A stretch of 64,000 nucleotides of DNA from Capniomyces stellatus (taxonomy: Eukaryota > Kickxellomycota > Harpellomycetes > Harpellales > Legeriomycetaceae), in contig LUVW01000036.1 of NCBI GenBank assembly GCA_001661515.1, forward strand, positions 57,749 to 121,748, read 5' to 3'. Under the pieces are notes generated by a model, which made no database searches, was not told the origin of the DNA, and was given only the letters and a program-made list of their open reading frames with translations. Shown piece by piece: positions 33,494 to 44,573 of this stretch; position 1 is the first letter of the stretch, and each line of letters opens with the position of its first letter. The position numbers and the translations under genes are program-made.

Positions 33494-33989
33494 ATGCAAA
33501 ACTCATCTATAGATACGATTGACACCAAGCGTAGTCCTACGAGTAGCATCCAGTCAAAGATAATGAACTGCCACGCTGTTTTCATAATCATCATATCGTC
33601 TGTTATACTATTTATGCAGCTTAACCTGGTCGGGATTTTACACAGTCTTTTTCTGTTGTAAGTTTGAATACGTTTGAATTGTCCCAACTCGAACCATACT
33701 TATGTTTGTTTGCGTTGACTTTATTAACATGTAGGTTCATTTCAATAAACATAATTCAAATAGATTAAACGCAGCGCTGGTGATCAAGGTTGAGTTCAGA
33801 TCTACAGCAAAAACTGAGCAAAATTTAAAATTTCTATTTACAATGAGCGGAAGAGGATTGTACTATATATCATTAGGGTTAGTTACTGTTTATAAAAACA
33901 TGACCTTGGATATTTGTGGCGCCATTCTTATGATACTGGGTGCCATTCTTTTTTCACTTCGAAACTCGCCTTTTGCCCTTTACAAGTGA
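33494..33989 (+). CDS. Four-TM Golgi-type membrane protein (Tvp15/COPI-associated-like)
   Basis: Two exons, 33494-33657 and 33764-33989, give 129 residues. The 106-bp intron has donor GTAAGT and acceptor AATAG. Splicing joins HSLFLL to LNAALVIKVEFR in frame, while other acceptors meet stops. Hydrophobic segments lie at about 28-44, 45-62, 87-100 and 103-119. The stretch SGRGLYYISLGLV followed by GAILMILGAILFS resembles the GRGLxYIxLG region of the Tvp15/COPI-associated family, small tetra-spanning proteins of late Golgi membranes. Family assignment is from memory of the pattern and is moderate. The short polar N-terminus has no signal peptide, as expected. Confidence 0.6.
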
Positions 33990-35572
33990 TACAGAACGCT
34001 TATTTATCTCTCGCATAAAAGCTTACTATTTCAGTTAAAGCACTCTAATAAATCAACAATATAAAAAAAAAACCTACGCGCTAGTTTTTTATTGTGTTGA
34101 ATTAAGCCTTCTTAACTTTTATTATTGATCCAACTGGGGTGGTTGATAATCAATTATTGTGAAAAGTCGAAACACTTTTAAATATTACAATTTTTAAAAT
34201 ATTTCACCCTATTGTGTAGCTCTTTTGGCATTTAATCTGTCTACTCTTTTCTTTGTTTATCAAAGCCGTTTAAACTTCTTTTGTTTCTTTTATTGACAAG
34301 TTTAAAATTTTTTGGTTACAGTATAAGATCCCCCAAGTAATTAGATTTAGAGAATAAGAGTCGGAAATTAGCAAAATGATCAAAAAAGAAAGAATAGTTT
34401 TGAAGCTTAGCGAAGGAGTATCGCAATGTGGAATGCAGGTAATACTTGCAATGTTTAACGCATCAATTCGATTTGATATAAAATATCCGAAAGTACGCTT
34501 ACTTTGATTTGACAAGGTGTTGGACTTAACCGTTGATTTTGAAAATTAATATGTACATACCTAAATGGCAGTCCGTGGCTTATGGTAAATGTATTTCCAG
34601 GAATATTGAAAATGTGAACAAAAACAGCTGCAAGGCCGAATTTCAGATCTTTAAAGACTGTGTACAAAGGGTGGTAAGTTTTTTTTGAAGAAAGAGAGGA
34701 AGAGGTGGTGGTGGTGGAAGAGGAGGGGGATGACGTTGTTATAGATAATGTTTGTATTTACTCTTTAGTGATTTGCTACAATTGTCAATATGCTGTTGTG
34801 TCAATATACACACATTTATAAAACCAGATCTGACTGGGGTTTAACCCTTGACGCTGTATGTATTTTTAGATGAAAAGAAAGTGGTGAGTCGCCAGTAGGC
34901 GATCAATCAATCAATCGAGATTTTTAGATTAAAGTAAATTAGAGTTGTTAGATTCAGCACTAGATTGATTTGGTGGGATCCACTTTATTTATATGGCCAC
35001 TAGTATGGCTCTTACTTGCACAACCACCGAAATTTTGTATTTAAAAACACGAGTGCATTAAATCCCGTTGCCTCGCCAATAAAGGTTTATAATTTTATCT
35101 ACATTACTATTGAAGCTTAATAAGCTTGCACAATGATGAGTTGATCAACAAGCGCAATGTATTTAAAGCAATTTCCGGTTCAAAGTGACGAATTTAAAAG
35201 CAAGTACAAGTTACACACATACACACATACACACACACGCACACACATGAATATATATAAATGGTTTGTGCTGATATTATAAAAGTGCCTAGGCTCGCTG
35301 TTAACACAAGCGTCATTTATATTAGATATTAGTTGATTGTCCTCAGACTTTTCTAGCTGCCACGCACACAATGAACATACCATTACTGCAATAAATCATT
35401 CAAATTAGAAACGGCGATTTGATGAACAAACTATACCATTGTGGCATATATTTAAAATCACGCTGGCCTTAGCTTGTCTAATAAAAATATGATAAGCTAT
35501 TTATAACGAAAAAATAAGGAAAATGTACTATAAATTTGAGAGGAACCAGAGCAAACTTGTGCTGGAGATCCC
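33990..35572. other. Intergenic region
   Basis: No firm gene. Coding-like fragments on minus at 34561-34657 and 35200-35383 have no TAG acceptor or no usable start. An ACACAC repeat lies near 35214-35248 and a GGTGGTGGT tract near 34702-34720. Confidence 0.5.
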
Positions 35573-36717
35573 TTATATCGCATACTTCTTTGTCCATTCC
35601 CTAGCTATTTAACAGAATAGTATTGCATTCAAGTAAAAAAGTATGTCTGATATACGTATCGAATTATACCATACGATATATTTAAAAACATTGTCAATTT
35701 ACAATATGGCGCATTTAAAGCACGCGTTAAATCTGATGTTATTCTATAGGCGTATGTGTATGTAGCTGTTGTAGTAAGCATTTTACAACAACACCATAGT
35801 TTACCTGTTTCAATTGCCTCCTTCTCATTAGTTTTCCAGTGCTCAGCTACATCGTTGGCTAGTGGGTCATCTGGGTTAGGTGCAGATAATAAGGCTTGTA
35901 CAGATAGCAAAACTGTTCTAATCTGCAATGCGGGTGACCACCGGTCTATTGTCGTTTAAAAATGCAACAATGGGTGTTAGATTGACAGTTGCATCACAAA
36001 AAAATACATAAGGAGAAAAGAAAAGTAGAGAGAAAAGAAAAGTAGGAGAAAAAGGGGAATATGCAGCAAAAGTCGAGCCATGCACCAAAATTTGAGACAT
36101 GTAGCTTACCTTTCAATATATCTAGACAGATTCTTCCCAACTTATCTGTGTTGGGATGGTATATCTTTGTCATGAATCTAACTTTAGGTGGTCCCATGGG
36201 ATATTCCTCGGGCAAAAATAGCTCTAATCTAAAATGACCACCTAAAAAACAATTTAATTCGTCGTTACATGTTAGAATAAAGCCGATGGCTTAGAAAACG
36301 AACAACGATGAGTAATTATTTGATTTTATTTTCTAATGTTGTATTCTCTTTACCCTCGTAAGGCGATTGGGATGGCCCATCCATAAGGACGTTGAAATAG
36401 CGCAAGTTCTCCTCGTGGGGATTGGCAACAATTCCTGGAACGGGATCCTTCATTAGCCGTTCAATCTCCTATATATTTGGTTGAGGCATCATTAGTAAAA
36501 CCAACAACATCAGCTTGTTTTAGCAAAGACATTCCTGCAATATTCATTGGCATCGACTTTTAAAGCAATTATTGAAATTTTGAGTTAAAATGAAATTCAC
36601 AATATCATTATCACTATTGCTACTACTAGCATTAGTATGTGCATTGCTATCGCTGTCAGTATGTATGGTTTTTTTTCAACGTACCTTGGATATTCTTTTG
36701 GTAACAGTGTTAGCCAT
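35573..36717 (-). CDS. UBC13: Ubiquitin-conjugating enzyme E2, Ubc13/UBE2N
   Basis: Five exons: 36717-36685, 36468-36354, 36241-36110, 35945-35805 and 35604-35573, giving 150 residues (family 150-153). All phases fit, and every intron runs from GT to TAG (216, 112, 164 and 200 bp). Exon 1 encodes only [11 protein letters not shown] and the last exon only the C-terminal REWTKKYAI. The active-site cysteine is Cys88 in LGRICLDIL; the HPN motif (78-80) and Met65 in EEYPMGPPK, the residue used by UBE2N to bind partner E3s, are kept. With an Mms2/UEV partner this E2 builds Lys63-linked ubiquitin chains in DNA damage tolerance. The match to Ubc13 is strong over the full length. Confidence 0.96.
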
Positions 36718-36942
36718 CTTGTTGAGTTATATTCCTATTTAAAGTTATACGTGGGATTCGTTCTACTTGTTTGTATTTTCAAAAAGTACAAAAGAAAAGA
36801 CAGATGTTTTAGCTTTTAAAAATGTATTCTAAAATTCAACTCTTGGCATCTACTTGCTTTGGCTTTATTTTTATTTGCCTGTTTGTTTTTTTGATGGTTA
36901 TTTAAAATGTCACCGCGTCTTGGTTCAAGATCGCCTGGACTC

Positions 36943-38196
36943 CTAAGGGGGCCAGCTTTTGTTTGATTCTTTGTAAAATGTAGCCCGTTTTACTCTATCA
37001 AAATACTGTATATACCTTACTATTGTGGCACGTCTTTTTATCGTATTTGCTAGTCTCTACAGCAAGTATGGGGTATGTATAATATAGAAAAGCACTGTAG
37101 CTGTATCAAATTTTAGTTTGGTTTTATGGAGACGCTTGGTTTTTTTGAGTAAAATCTCGTTTTTCCTTACTCTCAATTTGGCTAGCAGAATGTTATTAAT
37201 TTGCGCATATTTCAGCTAATTAAAATTCAGCAAACAAAGCTTCACATTGCCTAGCTTTAGAATACATTGTTGTAGTAAAATAAAATTCAACTAATCTATG
37301 TGCTTAAATTAAGCCTGGCTCAGCAATAATGTTTCTTTTCTAGTTGTTACCATGTCAGTCGTGGCAATAAATAAAACAGAACGAAATACTTGAATATACT
37401 CAGAAACCAATAGGTGCCAAGTATGGCGTCCCAAATTATCAAGCGAATTAAAAAAAACGAAATTATTAGCCTCAAATTCAAAATACTAGAAAGTGAAGAC
37501 CAAACTCTTTGCCAACATTCATGGTTTTGCCACGTACATTCTATATCTTTTGACAATTAAACTTAATAGTCAAAGTTTCTATTCTTCAAAGTAATTACCT
37601 TGGGCTTATAGTTGATGAATAGTGTGGCTTTAGGTATGATGTTGCAGCTAAAGAGAACCGGGGTTGTCTCTAGCTGACCAACAAACCACCAAAGGGGTCT
37701 TTCCTTTACTGCATACGTGCTCACTACAAATCACTACTGCTATGGTCAGTTGGTTGATGCATATACAGGATGCTCTGTTTGGGTTGATTCAATCTGTATC
37801 ACTAAATATGAAATAAAGTGGCATTGGCCTTTTTATTTTTATAACTCACGGACGTTGGATATAATGAGTATAGTCTCTTCTAGTGGATTTCGCTAGGATA
37901 AATCATCGAACTGTTAACATGCAATTTTCAGGCCAGGTCTGGGCGATGAGGCAAAACTAAGGCAAACCCAAGTCAGAACCAAGTCGGAACCAAGTCGGAA
38001 CCAAATCAGAACCAAGCCGGAGGGACTATGACCTTACTTGTCATTCAGGCAGTCTAGATATAAACTCACATTGCGCTATGTATTTGTAGTCGGGTATTAT
38101 TCTATTGATCTGCCTGAGTGTTATTCTGGTCCCGAAGCTTAAAGAATAAATAGCACCCAAAGAACCCAACAAAGAAAAAAAAACACTCAAAGGCAT
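36943..38196 (-). CDS. Unrecognised five-exon gene, N-terminal signal anchor
   Basis: Model: exons 38196-38070, 37723-37599, 37540-37487, 37215-37171 and 37056-36943, total 465 bp, 154 residues. Donors are GTGAGT, GTAATT, GTATTT and GTAAGG; every acceptor is TAG; all phases agree. The protein starts with a hydrophobic segment (MPLSVFFSLLGSLGAIYSL), then a basic stretch, a middle part with KERPLWWFVGQLE and FINYKPK, and ends with very basic helical sequence (RRLANTIKRRATI, RVKRATFYKES). I do not recognise the family. Only the N-terminus could span a membrane, so it may be a single-pass ER or mitochondrial protein. The join between exons 3 and 4 is the least certain; a small exon at 37892-37850 and another at 37340 are alternatives. 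The 3' end lies 226 bp upstream of UBC13. Confidence 0.5.
37969..38020. repeat. 11-bp tandem repeat, 4.7 copies
   Basis: The unit is CAAGTCGGAAC with A/G variation (CAAGTCAGAAC, CAAATCAGAAC, CAAGCCGG). It falls inside the predicted first intron (38069-37724) of the unrecognised minus-strand gene. Confidence 0.9.
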
Positions 38197-38927
38197 TTGT
38201 CGTTCTTGCGACTAAAAAAAAGTGTATTATGTTTTCATCGTGTATATTCCGTTGTTTTAAGGAAATTACAAATAAAGGATTGTTTGTTTAGAGTTGTTGC
38301 TCGTATAGTTTATTGGGCGAATGGCTGAAAATTAAGATAATACATTGGCTGATTTTTCATTTTATCAATTGCAATTTAAACTGCATCAAATTGTATCTGG
38401 AAAAATGGGTTTAAGCAGTTGGAAAGCTGGGTTTAGGTGAAGTTTATATGTACAAATGTCGCCCTTATTCAAAATAATCGCTCTAAATCATGTCTTCAAT
38501 AACACAGAAATAATTAATAGGCTTTGCTCTATTGGTAAGGGTTCTTAATTATTTTTCACGTCAACATTTCAAAAGCAAGTAATTTGCTAAAAAAAAAAGT
38601 TTTTTTTTTTTTTTCTTAACAGCTTGGTTTTTAGATTGCATTATGAATTTTAGAGTATTAAAAACAGGTCGAGACTAGAAAAAATTTATAAAAAAAAAAA
38701 AACATCAGGTCAAGAGGGAGGGAAAAAAAAAATAGTGTAGGTGTGAGTATTGGTATTAAATATCTTAAATACAAATTTTAAATTGTGGAATCTAACAAGA
38801 TATTTTTGGCTCAATAATTATTGTAAAAATAAATATAAAAGAGTAAAATATATCACTAACTTGAAGGCCACTAAATCAAGTAGAGATTTCACTTATATTC
38901 GTCATTTCACTACCAGAATAATCTAAA
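38197..38927. promoter_or_regulatory. Divergent promoter region
   Basis: The 731 bp between the unrecognised gene (minus) and eIF1A (plus) must hold both promoters. A strong inverted tract, A10-G-T16, lies at 38589-38615, with further poly-A near 38691-38703 and 38725-38733. No clear TATA box was found close to the eIF1A start. Confidence 0.5.
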
Positions 38928-40181
38928 ATGCCAAAGAACAAGGGAAAGGTAGGTAGCGAAAGGAACCCCAATTTATGTTTAAAATCGAAATGTCAATTCC
39001 AGGCCCAAGACCGAGTATTTCCATAAAATATGTTTACGAACTGATACATTAAAAGATACATCTGTCGACTTTACGATTTGGCATTTTTCCTACTTGATCA
39101 AGAAAAAAGTCGTCATGATCTTACCAAATCTACATCACTTTACACTAAACGCGAACCTTTGCTGTATTTAAAGCACACACGCATATACAATAAAATGAAT
39201 TGAAGAAAATGATGGATCTCTGGCCAAGAGCCTGCACCAAGGGAATAAAGACTAAAAATATAATTATTAAAACTGGCATAGGGAGGAAAAAACAGACGTA
39301 GAGGAAAGAATGAGACCGAAGGAGAAAAGCGCGAGCTTGTTTTTAGAGAAGAAGGACAAGGTGAGTTTTTGGTGTATTTAGTCAAAGAGCTTACTAATCT
39401 AGCTTTGATTAAAAGTCATTATTGATTATGAGGAAATACTAAAGATCAATAAAAGCCTAATCTTGAGGGCAAAAAAACCACACTTTACAAAGATTCAAAA
39501 AAAAATTAACTATAACCCATGTGAAAATAAATAGAGTACGCACAGGTAGTAAAAATGCTCGGTAGCGGACGCTTGGAAGCCTTGAGCTTTGATGGTGTAA
39601 GACGTATAGCACAGATTAGAGGAAAAATGCGAAAGAAGGTGTGGGTAAATCAAGGTGATATTGTCCTTATCTCCCTGCGTGATTTCCAAGATGACAAAGC
39701 CGATGTAATCCTCAAATACAACGCAGACGAAGCCCGTAGTCTTAAGCAATATGGAGAACTTCCAGAAAATGGTAATATACTGATAATGGCTATTCTCCAT
39801 TACCTTGGCACAAATATACATTTAAAGCCTGGTTTAATAAGTATTCAGGAATGCACATGCATATACTGGTGTATATATTGTACACACCTATTTACTACCT
39901 GCTTGTGGCGTTGAGCAACTCTAATTCTTTGTTTACTTTTTATAGCTAAAATTAACGAAACTGATACATTTGGTGCCGAGGAAGAGGAAGTTGACTTTGA
40001 CTTTGAAATTGACGAGGTAAGATTATTCACTTGCTACTTTATTCAACCCTTGCATTTACACACAAAAAATTTATTTCGATTGATTTGATTTGATTTGATT
40101 TGATTTGATTTGTACTTTGTCCTATAACTTTGACAAACATTAACAACACACTATGACGCCCGGATACTTTTATAGATTTAA
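38928..40181 (+). CDS. TIF11: Translation initiation factor eIF1A
   Basis: Five exons: 38928-38948, 39282-39360, 39535-39771, 39946-40016 and 40176-40181, giving 137 residues (yeast 153, human 144). All donors are GT and all acceptors are ATAG. Exon 1 encodes MPKNKGK; exon 2 the basic [10 protein letters not shown] tail; exon 3 the OB fold ([45 protein letters not shown]); exon 4 the acidic tail. The last exon is ATT TAA, so the protein ends FEIDEI, matching the conserved C-terminal DIDDI-type motif that contacts eIF5B. If a later acceptor at 40305 were used instead, the end would be SGYK, which lacks the motif. eIF1A stabilises scanning 43S complexes and start-codon choice. Confidence 0.93.
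40079..40112. repeat. TGATT pentanucleotide repeat in eIF1A intron 4
   Basis: About six TGATT units lie in the 159-bp intron before the one-codon final exon. Confidence 0.9.
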
Positions 40182-40811
40182 TCTGCAGTCTAGCCACCCA
40201 CTTTCAAGTTTTTGCTTTTATTTTTACAATTATTTTTTTTATTTTGGCTTTTTTTTTCCAAGTTTTTAAATGTAATAAATCATTATATCACTTTCTATTA
40301 TCTAGTCTGGCTATAAATAGTATTTGGCGAGCTATTTTCTTTGCTTTTTTACTCGTCCAAACATCATTCAACCATTCACTTTGAAGCCATTGCCGGGCTT
40401 ATTCCAAGTGCCGAGATGATGTATATTATATTTACAAAGATAAAATTGGTGTGGTGATGACAAAATATATATAATAGCACAAAGTTTCTAGCGTTATTAT
40501 ATGTATTGCTCGATGTGGTTGTAAAAGTACTATGCCTAGCTTGACTACAATACAGGTGATTTATAAGTCTGCATTACTGGGAGTACCGTTGATGTGTAAA
40601 CTATTATTATTTCAAAACACCAACAGCAACAGGGTGTTGCCGATAATCGCTGGTCATGTTAGGCTCTAGCTGGGTTTAGTGTTTACAATTAGCAAAGTTT
40701 TAAAAAGGTATTAAACAAAGGAAAAATTACACAAGCTATTTACAAGCAAGAATAATGGTCATTCCAAGTAAATGTCTCTCACTGATATTCTATAGATTCG
40801 TAGCTAGCCAC
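40182..40811. other. Convergent 3' intergenic region
   Basis: AT-rich DNA between the eIF1A stop and the FAS1 gene stop. T-rich just past eIF1A. Nothing else is seen. Confidence 0.6.
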
Positions 40812-42068
40812 TTATAATGCATTGACAGTTTCTACCACTGGCTTGCCAACTACAGCACTGGAAGAAATTGCCCCCTGTACATTAGGTACAGTCTTCTGTA
40901 ATCCTTTTTTACTTAGCATGCCGGAGTTTATACCATTCTCTATGCTCGTTTTTAGGCCGGCTACAACCCTGACAAGATTTGCGTTACTTTCAATACCAGC
41001 TATAACAGTCGCAGAGTCTGAGGTTTCTCCGGACTCGGAGATTGGTTTTGGTTTTGACTTAATTTTGTTTGAGTCTATCAAGTTTCTAACTTGGGATAGC
41101 GACTTGAACTTGAACGAGCTAACGTCACCCTTTTTATCGTTTCCTAAAGAGTCTGGGCCTACTGTATCGTTTACCCCATGTATAACTCCATTCTTTGTTA
41201 GAATATTTGGGATCGTAAGTGTTGCTTTTCCAGCACTGAATGAGTTGTCACTGTGCGCCACCAACTCGATTTTAAACCCTGGGTATTCTGAGTCAATAGA
41301 AGAGTTGGTGCTAAAACGATCCGTGTAGATAACCTTGCCGCTGTGAATTGAGCTTTTGACAATAGCGGACTTTCTATTCATTGATGTTTCTTTAATTCCA
41401 GGGTAATATTTCTCAAGGGCCTCGTTTTCTGTTGCAAAAACAGTGATCCCTTGCATAGTGTTGTAGTAGTCGAGCATTTTTGAGTCCATCAAAAGTTTTT
41501 GGAAATTGCTAAAGTTAACTAGCGACTTCATGACTGTTGCAAACTCTTCAGGGATTTCCAAAACCTTATCGACCACATGTATTACGCCTTTACCAGCCAT
41601 GATATCGCTCTTTATTATCTGTGGGAAGCTTGTCTTTGGTCTAAAAGTACCATCAAGCAAGCTCATTCTTTCGCCAATCTTAAATAGACCAACTACTTGA
41701 GATGAACTGTTGGTTGATACATTTACAAAAGCCGGGTCCCTCAATAGCGTGTGGTGGAACGATACTGCAGCATCTACGTCTTTGGAAAACATTGTTGACA
41801 AAAGTACTTGGTATAGGAAGGTAGCAGTGAAATGCTCGCTTGTTACATTATTTGCCAAGTATCTGTTGTAGGCGGTATCAGATGGCGCAAAAAATGTAAA
41901 GTTCATATTATCGATGTCTGGAATCGTTCTTGATATTGCCTCTGTGAATATATAGTTTGCTATTCTCAAATTCTTCTCGCCCTTGAGTGCCTCGCTTACT
42001 GTTTGGCAGTTGGCAGTCTTGCACAAATAAAGTACACTAGCAAATAACCCGAGCTTGCCGAGAATCAT
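40812..42068 (-). CDS. Secreted protein with two FAS1 (fasciclin-like) domains
   Basis: Single exon, 418 residues. A signal peptide (about 1-21) is followed by two FAS1 domains. The first, at about 22-172, carries the H1-type motif FTFFAPSDTA (57-66) and GVIHVVDKVL (161-170). The second, at about 182-305, carries ITVFATENEA and NGVIHGVNDTV. N-glycosylation sequons are frequent in the first domain. After the domains the chain is polar (SKPKPISESGE) and ends without a hydrophobic tail, so no GPI signal is apparent, unlike many fungal FAS1 proteins. FAS1 domains act in cell adhesion and matrix contacts. A short ATG-proximal hydrophobic start and the good signal peptide support this start codon. 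Confidence 0.9.
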   Translation of the reverse strand: MILGKLGLFASVLYLCKTANCQTVSEALKGEKNLRIANYIFTEAISRTIPDIDNMNFTFFAPSDTAYNRYLANNVTSEHFTATFLYQVLLSTMFSKDVDAAVSFHHTLLRDPAFVNVSTNSSSQVVGLFKIGERMSLLDGTFRPKTSFPQIIKSDIMAGKGVIHVVDKVLEIPEEFATVMKSLVNFSNFQKLLMDSKMLDYYNTMQGITVFATENEALEKYYPGIKETSMNRKSAIVKSSIHSGKVIYTDRFSTNSSIDSEYPGFKIELVAHSDNSFSAGKATLTIPNILTKNGVIHGVNDTVGPDSLGNDKKGDVSSFKFKSLSQVRNLIDSNKIKSKPKPISESGETSDSATVIAGIESNANLVRVVAGLKTSIENGINSGMLSKKGLQKTVPNVQGAISSSAVVGKPVVETVNAL

Positions 42069-44573
42069 ATTTACTTTTTATTTATGTTAGTTGATTGGTT
42101 TGCTTGTTTTTGCTTGCGCGCGTTTTGTTTTATTTTACTTTTGTTTTGTTTTACCAATCTGTCTCTGTTGCGGTAATTTTATTAGCACTTCCAAGTAGTT
42201 CCGAATTGTTGGGTTAAATAAAAATGTGAAGCCTATTCTTTTCTTGGCTCTTTGGCTTAACACTATAACAAGTACTACACCTAATATTACCTTTTATATA
42301 TAAATTCAAAACTGAAAGAAAAGGGAGACGGAAAGGGGGGTGAGGCTATGTTAGCTACTTTGGAAGTTGGTGTGTATTCCGAAAGGTATTAGCAAAAGTG
42401 CTAAAAAGGAGTAAATTACTATACTAGTATTATATTAGAACTTGTATATGTAAACAACTTTAAAAAAAAGGAAGCCCTGATTAAAGCGTTTTAATATTTA
42501 CAATAATATTAACAATAAAAAAATTAGTGGGGGGGGATTAAAGAGATAGGAATATATTAACTTTAAATTAATAACATAAGAATACCATTAAGCTATAGAA
42601 AAGCTAAACCTTGATATTTCTGTTGGCTATTTATAATAAAAAAATTCCATAATGTAATACTGTAGTTGGTATAACTATGCTTAAAAAACGCACACTAATC
42701 CTACAATAAAAATATATGTATATAAGCTCCAGCTAGCTAAGCGCAAAAATGTAAAAATGTAAAACTGTGCATCCAAACCCTACTGTATGGCAGCGATAAT
42801 TATCAAGGTACTAATCATGTTGCTGCCTGCTGCTGAAAATACGCTGCGTTTGTAGATTTTTGATCCTGTAAAGCAGAAAGCTTGAACAAGTGGTTGGCAT
42901 TGTCTAGTTAAAACAAACAGGCAAAAGTATAATAGCGACCATTGGTTTTGATTGTTTGAAATTGTGTTTGCAGCCCATTTAGTAGTTGTGTGTATTTGAT
43001 TCAATCAATGTTGCTAAACGATGGATTTTTTGGTTGATTCTAGCTAATACATTGCATAGGAGCCTAAGCTAAAAACAAAAACAAACATAAAAACAATCTG
43101 TTATCACATAAATTTTGCTTTGGCGATATCAGAAAAGTCAAGCTAGTGATCAGACAGCGTGCTTTGTCAAACATGGCCACATTGGCAAGAGTAGAATAAG
43201 TGCAAAGAAATTGACCACTCATCAACTTTCATACACTATACAAAGCAACCAAAGCCCCAGTTGCTGCTTTTGGATCGTTGAATTTGAGCTTTGATCTTTG
43301 CCTTTAACTGATAGGCACTTTTTTTTTGTTTACTTTCAAGATCACTTTATGGCCGACAGTAACGAAGATGAAAAAAAAAAAAAAGTGATAAGAACCGCAA
43401 CGCAGTTTTACTTAATAGGAACTCTCAAAACAGAAATGGCAACACAAAGTCATCCTCATATCCTTACTCAGTCTAAACTGTATTGTTGTAGCATCAAGCT
43501 CACATAAAAACTCAATTTTTTTGGTGCAGATACCTTAAACAAGATCTTCAGACTGATTCCATCCATTTTACACATCTTTACAACCAGCAAGTGGTTACAA
43601 CAGCGTATTGTTATTATTGCATATTTACGACTCACGCTGTATTCCTAGATATAATGGCGATTGTACCAACTTGAGAAACAAAAGTACAAGTCCCTCAACT
43701 TTACAAACTCTCGTTGTGTTTGGATAGAACAGCAGCTTAGTTAAATAAATTACAATTGACAAACCCATTAAATCGAGAATCCCTAAAAGCGGCTTGGAAC
43801 CTGATCGTTTCTATTTGATCCTTTTATAGACTTGGTTTGGACTGAGCCTATCGTTTGGAAAATGTGAGCAATGAATGAATAAAAACTCGTAACCGAGTTA
43901 ATATGTTGCTCTTACTTTTATACAAAATTGATCAGCATACTTTATCAATAAATTTCTTTTTTTTTTAAAAAAAAAAAAAAGTGGCGTCAATCCACATTTC
44001 TGGCTGGCCAGTGTGTCCCATTCCAAATTAAGTGGCATATACCACTTTATTCTGTGAGTCTGCTACTATCGAGATTATACGACACTTTATGTAGCTTTAT
44101 GAGGTTAATTGATGTGTGGTAATACCCTTAGGTTCATAGTATTTTTTATCCAAAAGCGCACTCGAGTAAGTCATTACGGTAAACCATACTTACCATTCTC
44201 TTTTTTGTACATAGCACAAGATTCGTTGTCTTGACCCAATATATAGCGGCTCGAGTTTACTTGGCACCAGCATTTAAGTAATAGTAGAGTACTACTGTTA
44301 CTCTGGACAATAAAACGTGGATACAATTTTATCGCAAGGGTGCTTACAGAACTCAAGATTTACCAAAAGTACGCTTTTTTTTTAATAGCTACCGCTAAGC
44401 CAAGGCTGCAAATATATTATATATTAACGCTGTGCCTAAAACAAAAACCGAAATAAAGCATCCCTAGTTACAACAAATGCAAATAAAAATCAGACGAGGC
44501 AAAAACTAAAACTAAACTAAAAACTAAAACTAGGACTAGGACTAGGACTAGGACTAGGACTAAAAACTAAAAA
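42069..44573. other. FAS1 gene 5' flank, MO25 3' flank
   Basis: No firm gene. A plus-strand ATG frame at 43349-43507 looks coding for about 44 codons (MADSNEDEKKKK start) but I could not build a convincing gene from it. T10A14 lies at 43957-43980. 42531-42538 is a run of eight G. Confidence 0.5.
44531..44560. repeat. TAGGAC hexanucleotide repeat, 5 copies
   Basis: Five TAGGAC units are flanked by TAAAAC-type units (44501-44530 and 44561-44574) that run up to the MO25 stop codon. They would lie in the MO25 3' UTR. The unit differs from the fungal telomere repeat TTAGGG. Confidence 0.9.

Noticed and set aside
34270..34667. Minus-strand coding-like segments (FKDLKFGLAAVFVH and neighbours)
   Set aside because: The only acceptor is CACAG, against the TAG rule; no ATG lies in frame and several incompatible continuations are equally open.
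36995..37020. 26-bp GT-AG segment in the unrecognised gene
   Set aside because: Too short for an intron here; reading through gives a normal exon ending at 36943.
40306..40320. Alternative eIF1A last exon giving SGYK
   Set aside because: It is open and spliceable, but it lacks the C-terminal DIDDI-like motif that the ATAG acceptor at 40175 restores.
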